Assembly: GCF_000620065.1 (NCBI RefSeq)
Contig: NZ_JHVI01000016.1
Location: 29,838-93,837 of the forward strand
Direction: 5' to 3'
DNA length: 64,000 nucleotides
From: Meiothermus cerbereus DSM 11376
GTDB lineage: Bacteria > Deinococcota > Deinococci > Deinococcales > Thermaceae
A model generated the notes under the pieces. It worked only from the letters and a program-made list of their open reading frames with translations, was not told the DNA's origin and ran no database searches. Positions 41,541 through 51,224 of this stretch are shown piece by piece. The position numbers were made by a program, and so were the translations under genes. Each line of letters begins with the position of its first letter. Position 1 is the first letter of the stretch.

Positions 41541-42233
41541 CTAGGTTGCGAGCTTCTCTTGTAGCCAGGTGGTGATGTCGTCGGAAATCTGCTGGGCCAG
41601 CGGGTCTAAAAGCATGTCGTGCTGGCTGGGATAGACGCGGTACTCCTTGTGGGGGCCCCCGATCAGGTCAAAATAGCGTTGCACTGCGGCTTTGGGTACG
41701 GAGTCGTCGTGGGCTGCCTCGAGCACCAACGCCGGAGCCTTAACCCTGGGCAAAAGCTCGGGAACCCGCTGCTGGAGCGCAACCAACTGGGCCAGGGCCG
41801 AGGTGGGAAAGTTGGGGTAGTTGGGGCTTTTGGCGCGTCGCCTGGCTTCTTCGGCAGGGTCGGTGCTGTAAGCCCAGGGCTTGATGTACTGCAACAGCGG
41901 GGCCAGGTAGGCCAGGCGGTTCTTGAAGCCCAAGGCCGGAGCCAGGGCCACCAGGGCGGTGGTTTTGTGTTCGGCGGCCAGCCAGCCCGCCAGCAACCCC
42001 CCCATCGAGAGCCCCACCACGGCCCGGGGTTCGGGCAGCGCCAGGTAGGCTTCGCGGGCGGTCTGGAGCCAGTCCAGCCAGCGCACACCGCGCAGGTCTT
42101 CGGGTTGGGTACCGTGGCCGGGCAGGGTGGGTTGGGCCACGTTGAATCCGGCCTTGCGGAGGGTTTCGGGTAGGGGCCCCATGGTCAGGATAGGGTGAGA
42201 GGTAAAGCCGTGTAGAACCAGAATGTTTGACAT
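41541..42233 (-). CDS. alpha/beta hydrolase, carboxylesterase/thermostable esterase-like
   Basis: 230-aa soluble serine hydrolase resembling Est30-type carboxylesterases. It starts ILVLHGFTSHP, has the nucleophile elbow GLSMGG, the Asp region VLEAAHDDSVP, and the catalytic His in YPSQHDMLLDP. Length is typical. It probably cleaves short- to medium-chain esters. It is a single gene with no obvious partner; glycerate kinase lies further downstream on the same strand after about 160 nt of non-coding sequence. Confidence 0.88.
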   Translation of the reverse strand: MSNILVLHGFTSHPILTMGPLPETLRKAGFNVAQPTLPGHGTQPEDLRGVRWLDWLQTAREAYLALPEPRAVVGLSMGGLLAGWLAAEHKTTALVALAPALGFKNRLAYLAPLLQYIKPWAYSTDPAEEARRRAKSPNYPNFPTSALAQLVALQQRVPELLPRVKAPALVLEAAHDDSVPKAAVQRYFDLIGGPHKEYRVYPSQHDMLLDPLAQQISDDITTWLQEKLAT

Positions 42234-42396
42234 GAGCCAGCCTTAGCATACCGTATGCGGGCTCTGCACACGGTATTTTCGCCAGACCCCTCTCCAAAGC
42301 CACAGGGAGGGCTCAACCCCGCTCAGCTTTGACCTGAAGCCCGTGTCAGGGTTTGGTTCATCGCAGCTTGCTGGCCTGGGCCGCTTGCAGGCGTCT

Positions 42397-43656
42397 TTAG
42401 CCTTTGTTGTCCACCACCAGCACCCGAAAATCGTTGAGGTTGTTGGCCGTCTCGCCGGTGATGAGCAAATCCCCTAGGGCCTGGAAAAACCCGTGTGCAT
42501 TGTTGTTGTGCAGCAAATCCTTGAGGTTCAGGCCCATCCGGTTGGCCTGGTTCCAGCTATCGGGCCGCAAGATGGCGCCCGCCGCAGGGGTGTTTCCATC
42601 AATGCCGTCGGAGTCGGCGGCCAGAGCCCAGAGGCCCTCCTGGCGTAGATAGAAAGCCAGCCAGGCCAGAAACTCCTGGTTGCGCCCCCCCTGGCCCGAC
42701 CCCCGCACCGTGACGCTGGCCTCGCCGCCGGAGAGCAACACCACCGGAGGGCGGAAGGGCTGTGCGTGGACGCGGATGCTTTGCACCAGGTCGGCATGGA
42801 AGCGGGCCAGCTCGCGGGCCTCGCCCTGGAAACGGTCGGAGAGGATAACGACTGAATACCCCCGGGCCTGCCAGAAGCTCCGGGCGGCCTCGAGTAGAAC
42901 CTGATTGCTGCCTATAAGCCGGTTTTCTACCCGCTGGAAGAGGGCCTCGCCCGGCTTGGGCGACTCGGGCAGGGTGCCCCTGGCGCCCTGGATCAGGTGG
43001 GCCCGCACCTGGGGGAAGTCCAGGCCGTACTTGTCGAGCACCGCCAGGGCCTCGGCAAAGGTGGTCGGGTCGGGCACGGTGGGCCCCGAGGCGATCACCG
43101 AGAGGTCGTCGCCCGGCACGTCGGAAAGGTACAGGGCCAGAATACGGGCCGGGGTGGCCGCCGCCAGCCGCCCGCCCTTGAGGGCCGAGACGTGCTTGCG
43201 CACCGCGTTCACCTCCTGGATATCGGCTCCTGAGCGCAATAGTGCTTGGGTCAGGGCCTGCTTGGTGGGTAGGTCAATCCCCCAGGGTGCACACAAGAGC
43301 GCGCTGCCACCCCCCGAGACCAAAAGCAGCAGCAGCTCGTCGGCTTTGAGGCGACTGACGGCTTGCAGGACTTTTTGTCCGGCTACCACGCTCTGCTCGT
43401 CGGGGACGGGGTGGCTGGCCGGTATGATCTGGCCCCCATCTGCTCGAGGCCAGATGCGGCCTTCCTCGGCCTTGGGCACCGCGATAAACGGAACCCGGGG
43501 AAACCGCTCCTGGGCGGCGGCCAGCATGCTCATGGCTGCTTTTCCCACCGAAACGATAAGCGCGGGCGTTTCTTGTGGCAGGTGCGCTGCGGTGAGGCGG
43601 GCGGGGTGGGTTTGCTCCAGGGCGTGCTGGAAGCTGGCGACGAGCAGCTCGCGCAT
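42397..43656 (-). CDS. glycerate 2-kinase (GckA/TtuD, MOFRL family)
   Basis: 419-aa type II glycerate kinase: an N-terminal DUF4147 domain (VSVGKAAMSMLAAAQ, LLLLVSGGGSALLCAP) and a C-terminal MOFRL domain (GRNQEFLAWLAFYLR, DSDGIDGNTPAAGA). It phosphorylates glycerate to 2-phosphoglycerate. It lies downstream of glcDEF on the same strand, so the cluster could carry glycolate through glyoxylate and glycerate into lower glycolysis. The intermediate carboligase and reductase are not in this window. Older databases call the family hydroxypyruvate reductase. Confidence 0.9.
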   Translation of the reverse strand: MRELLVASFQHALEQTHPARLTAAHLPQETPALIVSVGKAAMSMLAAAQERFPRVPFIAVPKAEEGRIWPRADGGQIIPASHPVPDEQSVVAGQKVLQAVSRLKADELLLLLVSGGGSALLCAPWGIDLPTKQALTQALLRSGADIQEVNAVRKHVSALKGGRLAAATPARILALYLSDVPGDDLSVIASGPTVPDPTTFAEALAVLDKYGLDFPQVRAHLIQGARGTLPESPKPGEALFQRVENRLIGSNQVLLEAARSFWQARGYSVVILSDRFQGEARELARFHADLVQSIRVHAQPFRPPVVLLSGGEASVTVRGSGQGGRNQEFLAWLAFYLRQEGLWALAADSDGIDGNTPAAGAILRPDSWNQANRMGLNLKDLLHNNNAHGFFQALGDLLITGETANNLNDFRVLVVDNKG

Positions 43657-43763
43657 ACACGCATTCTATCCGCAATGGCCGCGTCAAAGCCTATCACCGC
43701 AGGGCTGAGGCTGCTAAAGGTCGAGGGATGCGCGGCGCGTAGCCTTCGATGTTCAAGGCGATT

Positions 43764-45041
43764 TTACCGCTCGGGCAGGATGGGGCCTCCGCTGTAGGCC
43801 CGCTCGAGCAGCTCGAGGGTGTGCAGCACCGGAATTTCCCGCCCCAACTTACGCAGGTGGCTTTGGATCTGGGTAAAGCAGCCGATGTTGCCGGTGACCA
43901 CCAGCTCGGCCCCGGTAGCCAGGATGTGGCGGGCTTTGCGTTCGCCCAGGGTGGCGGCGATTTGGGGCTGCTCGAGGTTATACGTACCTGCCGAGCCACA
44001 GCACAGCTCCCCCTCGGGAATCTCGAGGAGCTCGAGGCCGGGGATGCTTTGCAGCAATTGGCGCGGTTCGGCCCGCACCTGTTGGGCATGGGCCAGGTGG
44101 CAGGCGTCGTGGTAGGCCACCTTGAGGGGCTTTGGCAGCGGGGGCACTTCCTTCAGGCCCAGCTCGACCAAAAAGACCGAGACGTCCTTGACCTTGGCCA
44201 CCAGCTGACCGGCCTGGGCTTGCTCGGCTTCGCCGTGGAAGAGCAGGGGGTATTCCTTGAGGCCCGAGCCGCAGCCCGCGGCATTGGTAAGGATAGCGTC
44301 GTAATCGCCAGCAAAGGCAGCCAGGTTGTTGCGGGCAAACTGCAAGGCCCGGGCCCGTTCGCCGGTGTGCATGGCCAGTGCGCCGCAGCAGCTCTGGCCT
44401 TTGGGGATGACCACCTCGACGCCATTCTGGGCCAGCACCCGCAGGGTGGCACGGTTGAAATTGGGCTGCAACACCTGCTGGGCACAGCCGGCCAGGAAGG
44501 CCACCCGGGCCCGCCGCTGGCCCTCGGCGGGTACTACCTCGGGCAGGGGCTCCTGCCTGGGCAACCCATCGGGGAGGAGCTCGAGGGGAGCCTTCAGCAA
44601 AGGCGGCAGAAGGGGCTTCATGAGCTTGCCTAGCTGGCCCAGCCGGGCCGCGGCGCGGAAGCGGGCGGGGTAGGGGAGGGTCTCCTGGATGGCCAGGCGA
44701 AAGAGCTTCTGGAAGGGGGAGCGCTGTCGCTGGGGTTCGCTCCAGCCCCGATAGGTGGTGATGAGCTCGCCGTAGGGCACCCCGCTGGGGCAGGCCGTGA
44801 CGCAGCCCTGGCAGCCCAGGCACTTGTCCAGGTAGGGCTGGGCCTCCTCTAGTTGCAGGTGGCCTTCCAGCACCTCCTTCATCAGGAAGATGCGCCCCCG
44901 GGGGGAGTCCATCTCCTCGCCCAGCACCTGATAGGTGGGGCAGGCTGGCAGGCAGAAGCCGCAGTGTACACAGGCCTCGATGGCATGGGCCATGATTTCG
45001 CCCTGGGGGCCGAGCTTTTCAACGTCAATCTTGTGCTGCAT
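43764..45041 (-). CDS. glcF: glycolate oxidase iron-sulfur subunit
   Basis: 425-aa subunit with two 4Fe-4S ferredoxin motifs, [12 protein letters not shown] near the N-terminus and [12 protein letters not shown]. Two CCG domains of the heterodisulfide-reductase type follow (SCCGAL and [11 protein letters not shown]). It passes electrons from the flavin subunits to the quinone pool. It starts 17 nt after glcE. The gene order glcD-glcE-glcF is the standard one. Confidence 0.93.
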   Translation of the reverse strand: MQHKIDVEKLGPQGEIMAHAIEACVHCGFCLPACPTYQVLGEEMDSPRGRIFLMKEVLEGHLQLEEAQPYLDKCLGCQGCVTACPSGVPYGELITTYRGWSEPQRQRSPFQKLFRLAIQETLPYPARFRAAARLGQLGKLMKPLLPPLLKAPLELLPDGLPRQEPLPEVVPAEGQRRARVAFLAGCAQQVLQPNFNRATLRVLAQNGVEVVIPKGQSCCGALAMHTGERARALQFARNNLAAFAGDYDAILTNAAGCGSGLKEYPLLFHGEAEQAQAGQLVAKVKDVSVFLVELGLKEVPPLPKPLKVAYHDACHLAHAQQVRAEPRQLLQSIPGLELLEIPEGELCCGSAGTYNLEQPQIAATLGERKARHILATGAELVVTGNIGCFTQIQSHLRKLGREIPVLHTLELLERAYSGGPILPER

Positions 45042-45058
45042 AAAGCTCCATTGAGCGG

Positions 45059-46135
45059 TCAGGGGTGATATGGGGTGAACTTGCCCTGCGGGTCGAGCGC
45101 GGCGGTAACGCGGTGGCCCATCACTTGCCCCAAGTCTATGCCAATCTGGGGACGCGGCGTAGTACCCTTTAGAACCAGGCCAGATAAGTTTTCCGACTTG
45201 AGCAGGGTATCCAACCGCTCTAGATCGTTGTTCCAGGCCATATACAGCAGGTTGCCGGCGCTCATATAGCGCCTGGGAGCGCCGCCCAGTGCTTTTTCCA
45301 GGGCGGGGATCTGCCGGGCGGTGAGCGCTACCTTGACCAAGTAGCCCTCGCCCAGGTTGAGCGGGTTCAGGTGGCGCCAGTACTGGGTTTCAGTATCGCC
45401 CTGCAGGACTTCGCCGCTTCTGCTCAGAAAGGATTGCAGCCGTTCCAGTCGGCTCGGCAGGGCTTCGGGCAGGCCGCCCAGGCGCAGCACCAGGGTGGCG
45501 GGGGCCTCGAGGTCAAGGGCATACAGCTCGATGGGTGAACCCGCCAGCTTGTAGAGGGCTTCCAGGGCCGCTTCCAGCGCAGGAAAGGTGACCCGCAGGG
45601 TGGCGGTGGCTTTGGGGAAGGGAAAAACCTTGAAGGCCAGCTCGGTCAGGATGCCCAGCCGCCCCAGGCTGCCGACCATCAGCTTGGGCAGGTCGAACCC
45701 GGCGGCATTCTTCACCACCTTGCCGCCGCCGCGCACCAGGCTGCCCTCACCGTCCACGAACTGCACCCCCAGGATGAAGTCGCGCACCCCGCCGTAGCGC
45801 TGGCGCAGGGGGCCAGAAAGCCCCGCCGCTACAGTGCCCCCCAGGGTGGCCCCCTGCTCGACCAGGGGGGGGTCGAAGGGCAGGTACTGCCCGTTTTGCG
45901 CCAGCAGTTGTTCCACCTCGGCCAGCCGGGTGCCGGCCCGGGCCACCAGCACGTACTCGCCCGGGTCGTACTCCAGCACCCCCGACAGGCCGCTCATCTC
46001 CAGCACGGCCTGGCCCTCGCGGGGTGTGGAGAGCGCCGGTTTGCTCCCGCCCCCCCGGGGCAGAACTCGAGGTTGGCTGCGGACGGCTTCCTGCACCTCG
46101 GCGGGGCTGGTGGGGTAGAGCGCATCAGCCGTCAT
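45059..46135 (-). CDS. glcE: glycolate oxidase FAD-binding subunit
   Basis: 358-aa flavoprotein with an N-terminal PCMH-type FAD domain ([36 protein letters not shown]) and a shortened C-terminal cap compared with GlcD. It works in complex with GlcD and GlcF to oxidise glycolate to glyoxylate. It lies 3 nt downstream of glcD, so the two are translationally coupled. Confidence 0.92.
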   Translation of the reverse strand: MTADALYPTSPAEVQEAVRSQPRVLPRGGGSKPALSTPREGQAVLEMSGLSGVLEYDPGEYVLVARAGTRLAEVEQLLAQNGQYLPFDPPLVEQGATLGGTVAAGLSGPLRQRYGGVRDFILGVQFVDGEGSLVRGGGKVVKNAAGFDLPKLMVGSLGRLGILTELAFKVFPFPKATATLRVTFPALEAALEALYKLAGSPIELYALDLEAPATLVLRLGGLPEALPSRLERLQSFLSRSGEVLQGDTETQYWRHLNPLNLGEGYLVKVALTARQIPALEKALGGAPRRYMSAGNLLYMAWNNDLERLDTLLKSENLSGLVLKGTTPRPQIGIDLGQVMGHRVTAALDPQGKFTPYHP

Positions 46136-46138
46136 GTG

Positions 46139-47581
46139 CTACTCCCGCCAGATGACCCCGGCTTGCTCCAGGGGGTGGGGGCCGGAATGCTTAAGCGCAG
46201 GGGCTTCGCCTCCAGGGAACATTTTGCCCCGGTTGGATAGCTCGGGGGGGTCGAGGGCCCGACGGATGCGCTGCATGGCGGCCAGGTCGGTCTCGGAGAA
46301 CATCTCGGTCATGTAGGCTTTTTTCTCCATGCCCACCCCGTGCTCGCCGGTGATGGAACCGCCCAGCGCCACGCACAGGCGCAGAATCTCCCCGGCCAGT
46401 TCCTCGGCCCGCTCGAGCTCCCCCGCCACCCGCCCGTTGTAGAGGATCAGGGGGTGCAGGTTGCCGTCGCCCGCATGGAAGACATTGGCGACCCGCAGGC
46501 CATAGTGCTCAGAAAGTCGCTCAATTTCCTGCAGGGCCTGGCCCAGCCTGGAGCGGGGCACTACCCCGTCCTGCACGATGTAGTCCGGCGAGAGCCGCCC
46601 CACCGCCGAGAAAGCAGCTTTACGCCCCTTCCAGATTTTCATGCGCTCCTGTGCACCCTGGGCCACCCGCACCTCGTAGGCCCCGGACTGCCGGATGACC
46701 TGGTCTAAACGGCGGGCCTCGGCTTCGACCTGGGGAACTTCGCCCTCGAGTTCCACAATCAACAGGGCGCGGGCCTCTTGGGGGTAGCCGGCCTGGACGG
46801 CGGCCTCGGCGGCTTTGATGGCCAGCGAGTCCATAATCTCCATCGCGCCCGGCAAAAGCCCCGAGGCCACCACCGCTGCCACCGCATCGCCGGCTTTGGC
46901 CAGCGAGTCGTAGGCCGCCAGCACGGTGTGGTAGGTCTCGGGCTTGGGCAGCAGGCGCAGGGTGATCTCGGTGGCGATGCCCAAAAGTCCCTCGCTGCCC
47001 ACAAACAAGCCCAACCAGTCGGGGCCGGTGTTTTCCAGGCTTTCGCTGCCCAGCGTCACCGTCTCGCCGTCGGGCAGCACCACCTTGGCCGCCAGCACGT
47101 GGTTGGAGGTCATGCCGTACTTGAGGCAGTGGGCTCCGCCAGAGTTAAAGGCCAGGTTCCCCCCGATGGTCGAGACTGGCTGGGAGGAGGGATCGGGGGC
47201 ATAGTAGAGGCCATAGGGGGCGGCAGCATTCGAGACTTGCAGGTTGATATAACCCGGCTGTACCACCGCAATGCGCTCTTTGGGCTCGAGCCGCAGGAGC
47301 TTGTTCATGCGATTAAGCCCGATGACCAAGCCGCCCTCGATGGGCAACGACCCCCCCGAAAGGCTGGTGCCGGAGCCCCGGGCCACATAGGGTAGCTGGT
47401 GCTGGGCACAAAAGCGCACCGCTGCCACCACTTCATCGTGGCTTTCGGGCAGCACCACCGCCAGGGGTCGGGCCCTAAAGGCCGTGAGGGCGTCGGACTC
47501 GTAGGGTGCGAGTTCGCCCGGCCTATGGAGCAGGCGGCTGGGCGGGAAGAGGCGCGTTAACTCCTGCAAACCTGGGTTCAT
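46139..47581 (-). CDS. glcD: glycolate oxidase catalytic subunit
   Basis: 480-aa FAD enzyme. It has the PCMH domain with [18 protein letters not shown], the cofactor segment [19 protein letters not shown], and the C-terminal FAD-oxidase lobe [11 protein letters not shown] with [13 protein letters not shown]. It oxidises glycolate (or D-lactate; the family does not separate these well) to the keto acid. The presence of glcE and glcF favours glycolate. It is the first gene of the operon; the upstream gap holds an R1 repeat and an M1 element. Confidence 0.93.
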   Translation of the reverse strand: MNPGLQELTRLFPPSRLLHRPGELAPYESDALTAFRARPLAVVLPESHDEVVAAVRFCAQHQLPYVARGSGTSLSGGSLPIEGGLVIGLNRMNKLLRLEPKERIAVVQPGYINLQVSNAAAPYGLYYAPDPSSQPVSTIGGNLAFNSGGAHCLKYGMTSNHVLAAKVVLPDGETVTLGSESLENTGPDWLGLFVGSEGLLGIATEITLRLLPKPETYHTVLAAYDSLAKAGDAVAAVVASGLLPGAMEIMDSLAIKAAEAAVQAGYPQEARALLIVELEGEVPQVEAEARRLDQVIRQSGAYEVRVAQGAQERMKIWKGRKAAFSAVGRLSPDYIVQDGVVPRSRLGQALQEIERLSEHYGLRVANVFHAGDGNLHPLILYNGRVAGELERAEELAGEILRLCVALGGSITGEHGVGMEKKAYMTEMFSETDLAAMQRIRRALDPPELSNRGKMFPGGEAPALKHSGPHPLEQAGVIWRE

Positions 47582-47767
47582 GGATACCCCCGGGCCCTGG
47601 CCCGCGCGGGCTCGAGCGGGTTGCTGGTATTGCTGGCTTCAGTATTCATCTGCGCTCCCTGGTGTGCTTTGAAGCTAGCCTTATTCTGGGGTTATGTCAA
47701 TATATAAAACTATTTTTTACTGGACAAAAATAACCCCTCCTGTGCCTTGGCTATGAGACCTGGTGAG

Positions 47768-47883
47768 CAATGTCTTTGATTTGTTCTGTTTCTGGGGTCC
47801 CCGCCTGAAGCGCGGGTGGCAACCGCCTGAAAAACGATGGTGCTCCAACAGTCCCTAACGGAGCGATTCGGGCGGGGTGCATG
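47768..47883 (+). repeat. R1 interspersed repeat, well conserved (R1-f)
   Basis: CAATGTCTTTGATTTGTTC tail, GGGGTCCCCGCCTGAAGCG, GGTGGCAACCGCCTGAAAAA centre and GGAGCGATTCGGGCGGGGTGCAT end. An M1 element begins 2 nt after it. Confidence 0.9.
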
Positions 47884-47885
47884 TA

Positions 47886-48012
47886 ATACCGGATTCAAAA
47901 AGACATTTTTCAAACAAAAAGCGCTAAGAGGCTATCTTTTTGAATCCTAGAGCACTCCCTTCGGTCGGGTTAGTTCGTCACCGTTCAGTGACGAACTAAC
48001 CGAATCTGGTAT
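47886..48012 (+). repeat. M1 MITE-like element, full copy (M1-2)
   Basis: 127 bp from ATACCGGATTCAAAAAG to CCGAATCTGGTAT, with both hairpins (GATTCAAAAAGA-type stem and the GTTAGTTCGTCACC stem with loop GTTCA). It stands between the R1 copy and the terminator of the hpt-yhhQ transcript. Confidence 0.92.
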
Positions 48013-48041
48013 AAAAAGAGGTCTGGCTCGAGCCAGACCTC
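48013..48041 (-). terminator. terminator of the hpt/queuosine-transporter transcript
   Basis: A perfect 24-bp palindrome at 48018-48041 (centre GGCTCGAGCC) is followed, on the minus strand, by TTTTT (48013-48017). It lies about 45 nt after the transporter stop codon. Confidence 0.9.
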
Positions 48042-48084
48042 GAAAAGCCCAAACCTGCCCCAGTGAGGCCAAAGCGGCTGGGCT

Positions 48085-48771
48085 CTAACGCAGCAAAAAT
48101 GGGTTGAAGCGGGTGTCACGGTCGTAATAGTCTTCGTTTTCGGCTCGCTTCAAGAAGCCAACTACGCCGTAGGTAACAGGGGTCAGGAGTACTTCGACGC
48201 CGACTTTAAAGATGTAGTTTGAGACAAATACCGTCCAAAGCAGGTTGTTGTCCCAAACACCATAGAAGGCCACCAGCAGAAAAATGGCGGTATCCAGCCC
48301 CTGCCCCACCAGGGTGGAAGCGATGGTACGCAGGGCCAAAAAGCGCCCCTGGGTAGCCACTTTGAGCCGGGCCAGGATGTAGCTGTTGGCGAACTCTCCC
48401 ACCCAGTAGGCCACCAGGCTGGCCAGCACAATGCGGGGAACCAGGCCCAGGATGGTGGAAAATGCCTCGGCGGATTTTTGACTAAACTCGTCGGAGGGTG
48501 CGGGTAAGGCCCCCACCAGACCAAAGGTGAGCGCAGACAGCAGCAGTAAAAAGAAGCCAGTCCAGATCACCCGGCGGCTTCGCTTGTAGCCGTACACCTC
48601 GGTGAGCACGTCGCCAAAAATGTAGGCCAGCGGAAACAACACTGTACCACCGTCAAAGGTAAAAGGGCCCAGGAGCACCACCTTGGTCGAGGCGATGTTG
48701 GAAACCACCAGCACCACTACGAACAGGGCTGTGATGATGTCAACGTAGCGGTAGTTTTTCATAGTTTGCAT
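48085..48771 (-). CDS. queuosine precursor transporter (YhhQ/VUT family)
   Basis: 228-aa inner-membrane protein of the COG1738 family with six predicted helices. Family motifs are visible: ASTKVVLLGPFTFDGGTVLFPLAYIFGD (about 28 residues, beginning at residue 27) and the VGQGLDTAIF helix. Members import queuine or preQ bases used for tRNA modification. The C-terminal tail is polar. The start is ATG 48771 or 48762, neither with a Shine-Dalgarno. It follows hpt by 47 nt on the same strand; both handle purine-type bases, which fits co-transcription. Confidence 0.9.
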   Translation of the reverse strand: MQTMKNYRYVDIITALFVVVLVVSNIASTKVVLLGPFTFDGGTVLFPLAYIFGDVLTEVYGYKRSRRVIWTGFFLLLLSALTFGLVGALPAPSDEFSQKSAEAFSTILGLVPRIVLASLVAYWVGEFANSYILARLKVATQGRFLALRTIASTLVGQGLDTAIFLLVAFYGVWDNNLLWTVFVSNYIFKVGVEVLLTPVTYGVVGFLKRAENEDYYDRDTRFNPFLLR

Positions 48772-48817
48772 TTGCTAAGTTTGGGGCTTTTGCAAGCTCA
48801 CAGCGCTATAGCTGCTT

Positions 48818-49348
48818 CTAGGCCTGTGAGGTGATGAAGGGCAGGTTGCGGTCAAACTGGCTGCGGTCGAGGCCGTAGCCGTACACAAAAGCATCCTCAA
48901 TTTCGAAGCCCAGGTAGTGGATGGGAACCTGAACCTGCCGCCTGGAGGGCTTGGAAAGCAGGGCGGCAATTTTGAGCGAGGCGGGTTGACGGGCTTCCAG
49001 CATACGCAGCAGGTAGTTGATGGTGATGCCAGTATCCACGATATCTTCGACCACAATTACCTGGCGGCCCGCAATGGGCATGCGCAGGTCCTTTAGCAGC
49101 TCCACCTCACCGCTGGTTTTCTGGGCATCGCCATAGGACGAGACCGCCAGGAAGTCTATGGTTAGCGGCATGTCGATGGCCCGCACCAGGTCGGCCATAA
49201 AGATGAAAGCACCGTTGAGCACGCAGACCAGATGGGGCTCCTGGCCCTGGTAATCAAGTTTTATCTGCTCGCCCAGCTCGCGTATGCGGGCGGCGATTTG
49301 GGCTTCGCTGATCTGTACTTTGCCGTTTCCGGGACGAAAGACGCTCAC
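48818..49348 (-). CDS. hpt: hypoxanthine phosphoribosyltransferase
   Basis: 176-aa purine salvage enzyme joining hypoxanthine or guanine to PRPP. The PRPP motif VIVVEDIVDTGITINYLL and the flexible-loop SSYGDAQKTSGEVELLKD region are intact, and the N-terminal GKVQISEAQIAARIRELG fits the family start. Its first 95 bases overlap, in another frame, the C-terminal tail of the RsuA-type gene upstream on the same strand, which is an unusually long overlap. Confidence 0.93.
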   Translation of the reverse strand: MSVFRPGNGKVQISEAQIAARIRELGEQIKLDYQGQEPHLVCVLNGAFIFMADLVRAIDMPLTIDFLAVSSYGDAQKTSGEVELLKDLRMPIAGRQVIVVEDIVDTGITINYLLRMLEARQPASLKIAALLSKPSRRQVQVPIHYLGFEIEDAFVYGYGLDRSQFDRNLPFITSQA

Positions 49349-50207
49349 TGCTCGATTCTACGGTACTCTTACTGACCCGTACATCCGTCTCGGGTGTCTT
49401 TGCTCTTTTGGGCCGGGGGCTTTGGCTCGAGGCGGCCTTGGGCTTGCCCGCAGATGCGGTTTTTGCGACGACAGCCTTGGGCCTCTGGACTTGGGGAGGT
49501 TTACGCAACCTGGGCAGGGCGGTGCTGGCGTAGAGCAGCTTGATTTCTTCTGGGGTAAGGTAGCGCCACTCGCCGACCTCGAGGTCGCCCAGCTCGATTG
49601 GCCCCACCGCCAGCCGCACCAGGCGCAGAACCGGATACCCTACTTTGCCCAGCATGCGGCGCACTTCGCGCTTGCGTCCCTCACTCAAAACCAGCTTGAC
49701 CCCATCTTTGACCGGACGGGCCTCGAGGGCCCTGGCCAGCCCATCCCCCAGCATGACCCCCTGCACCAGTTGCTGACAGGCTTCCTTACTAACCCTGCCG
49801 TTTTTGCACCAGGCCCGGTAGAGCTTGGACACCTGGTTGCGCGGATGGGTAAGGTGTTGGGTGAGGTGGCCGTCGGTGGTCAGGAGCAACAACCCCTCGG
49901 TGTCTTTGTCTAGCCGTCCGACCGCGTGCAGGCCGGGGTGTTTGGGAACCAGCTCATAAACAAGCTTTTCGGCGTGCTCGTCCTCGTGCGTGGTGGTGTA
50001 GCCCTTGGGTTTGTGCAGGGCAATGACCACACTTTTTTGTGGCATGCGTACCCGCTCGCCGTCCAGCCGCACGATGTCGCCCGGCTGCACGACCGCACCG
50101 ATTGTGGCAACCTGCTGGTTGATGGTTACTCTCCCTGCGCGAATCAGGTCTTCTGCTTTGCGGCGGCTGGTAATTCCAGCGCGGGCTAAAAATTGCTGTA
50201 AACGCAT
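49254..50207 (-). CDS. RsuA/RluB-family rRNA pseudouridine synthase
   Basis: 317-aa enzyme that isomerises a specific rRNA uridine. An N-terminal S4 domain (MRLQQFLARAGITSRRKAEDLI) precedes the catalytic domain with Asp in GRLDKDTEGLLLLTTDG and the KPKGYTTT and RKREVRRMLGKVGYPVLRLVR motifs. The last 85 or so residues are a low-complexity basic Ser/Lys/Arg/Pro tail, and its final 95 bp overlap hpt out of frame. TACTAT 7 nt before the ATG suggests a leaderless message. Whether it is RsuA or RluB cannot be decided. Confidence 0.9.
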   Translation of the reverse strand: MRLQQFLARAGITSRRKAEDLIRAGRVTINQQVATIGAVVQPGDIVRLDGERVRMPQKSVVIALHKPKGYTTTHEDEHAEKLVYELVPKHPGLHAVGRLDKDTEGLLLLTTDGHLTQHLTHPRNQVSKLYRAWCKNGRVSKEACQQLVQGVMLGDGLARALEARPVKDGVKLVLSEGRKREVRRMLGKVGYPVLRLVRLAVGPIELGDLEVGEWRYLTPEEIKLLYASTALPRLRKPPQVQRPKAVVAKTASAGKPKAASSQSPRPKRAKTPETDVRVSKSTVESSSERLSSRKRQSTDQRSPNRRPHTRAGRADKT

Positions 50208-50353
50208 ACCCACCATAGTATTACTTGCCGGGCAAAAGAGCATGGAAATGGGGTCGGAACCCCTATTGGGTCAGGTCAAAACCTTTTGAGTTTGCGGGCC
50301 TTCCCGAGCAAGCACAACCGATAAAAACTTGCCTGAGGTGGTCGCGGAGGGTT

Positions 50354-51160
50354 TTACAGGGGAGATTTCTTTTGAAAGTTGGGACGGCGCTTTTCGCGCA
50401 GCGAACTCAGCCCTTCTTTGGCATCGGGACCTAAAAACCCCATGAACTCGAGGGCCAGCGAGGTGTCGAAGTTGGGCCCCATCATGCGCAGCCAGTTGTT
50501 GAGGGCATATTTGGTAAAGCGAATGGCGCTAGGGGAGCCCTGGGTCAGCCGCTGCGCGATTTTGAGGGCTTCGCTGTAAACCTCGCCGTCCTCTACGCAC
50601 CTCGAGACCAGTCCAATGCGTTCGGCTTCCTCGCCCGAGAGCGGCTCGTTCAGGAGAAGGTAGTACTTGGCCTTGCTTAGCCCGCACAGCAGGGGCCAGA
50701 CCATCACCGCGTGGTCGCCCGCCGCTACCCCCAGCCGCACGTGCCCGTCCACGATGCGGGCTGTTTTTCCGGCCACACTAATGTCGGCCAGCAAAGCTAC
50801 GGCCAGCCCAGCCCCTACGGCGGGCCCTTCAATCGCAGCCACAATGGGCTTGGAACAGTTCACCACCCCGTACACCAGGTCGCGGGCCTCCTTCCAGACC
50901 CGCAGCAAGGCCTCATAATCCCGGATCATCTCCTCGATCATCTCGAAGTCGCCACCGCTGCTAAAAGCGCCACCCTCACCCCGCACCAACACCGCCCCGA
51001 TGCTTTCATCGGCGTCGATATCGCGCCAGACATAGGCCAGTTCGCGGTGCATCTGACTATCGGCGGCATTGAGTCGGCCAGGATTGGAAAGAACCACCTC
51101 GAGCACACCTTCACTGGGTTGCGAAAACTTCAAACGCTGATAGTGTTGTTGCCAGCCCAT
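50354..51160 (-). CDS. enoyl-CoA hydratase/isomerase family protein
   Basis: 268-aa crotonase-fold enzyme hydrating or isomerising acyl-CoA double bonds. The oxyanion-hole segments are [19 protein letters not shown] and [20 protein letters not shown]. The Glu positions usual in hydratases are not clearly conserved: the second region reads [22 protein letters not shown]. The activity could therefore be another crotonase reaction. It is divergent from truB with 64 nt between the two starts. Confidence 0.87.
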   Translation of the reverse strand: MGWQQHYQRLKFSQPSEGVLEVVLSNPGRLNAADSQMHRELAYVWRDIDADESIGAVLVRGEGGAFSSGGDFEMIEEMIRDYEALLRVWKEARDLVYGVVNCSKPIVAAIEGPAVGAGLAVALLADISVAGKTARIVDGHVRLGVAAGDHAVMVWPLLCGLSKAKYYLLLNEPLSGEEAERIGLVSRCVEDGEVYSEALKIAQRLTQGSPSAIRFTKYALNNWLRMMGPNFDTSLALEFMGFLGPDAKEGLSSLREKRRPNFQKKSPL

Positions 51161-51210
51161 GCCAGCAGTTTACGCCTCAGGCCGACTACCCACTGTGGGT
51201 TAATTATGGG

Positions 51211-51216
51211 TACAAT
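51211..51216 (+). promoter_or_regulatory. -10 box of truB, leaderless type
   Basis: TACAAT ends 8 nt before the truB ATG, exactly the spacing and sequence seen at mreB. No clear -35 and no Shine-Dalgarno are present. Confidence 0.6.
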
Positions 51217-51224
51217 CCGCTGGC

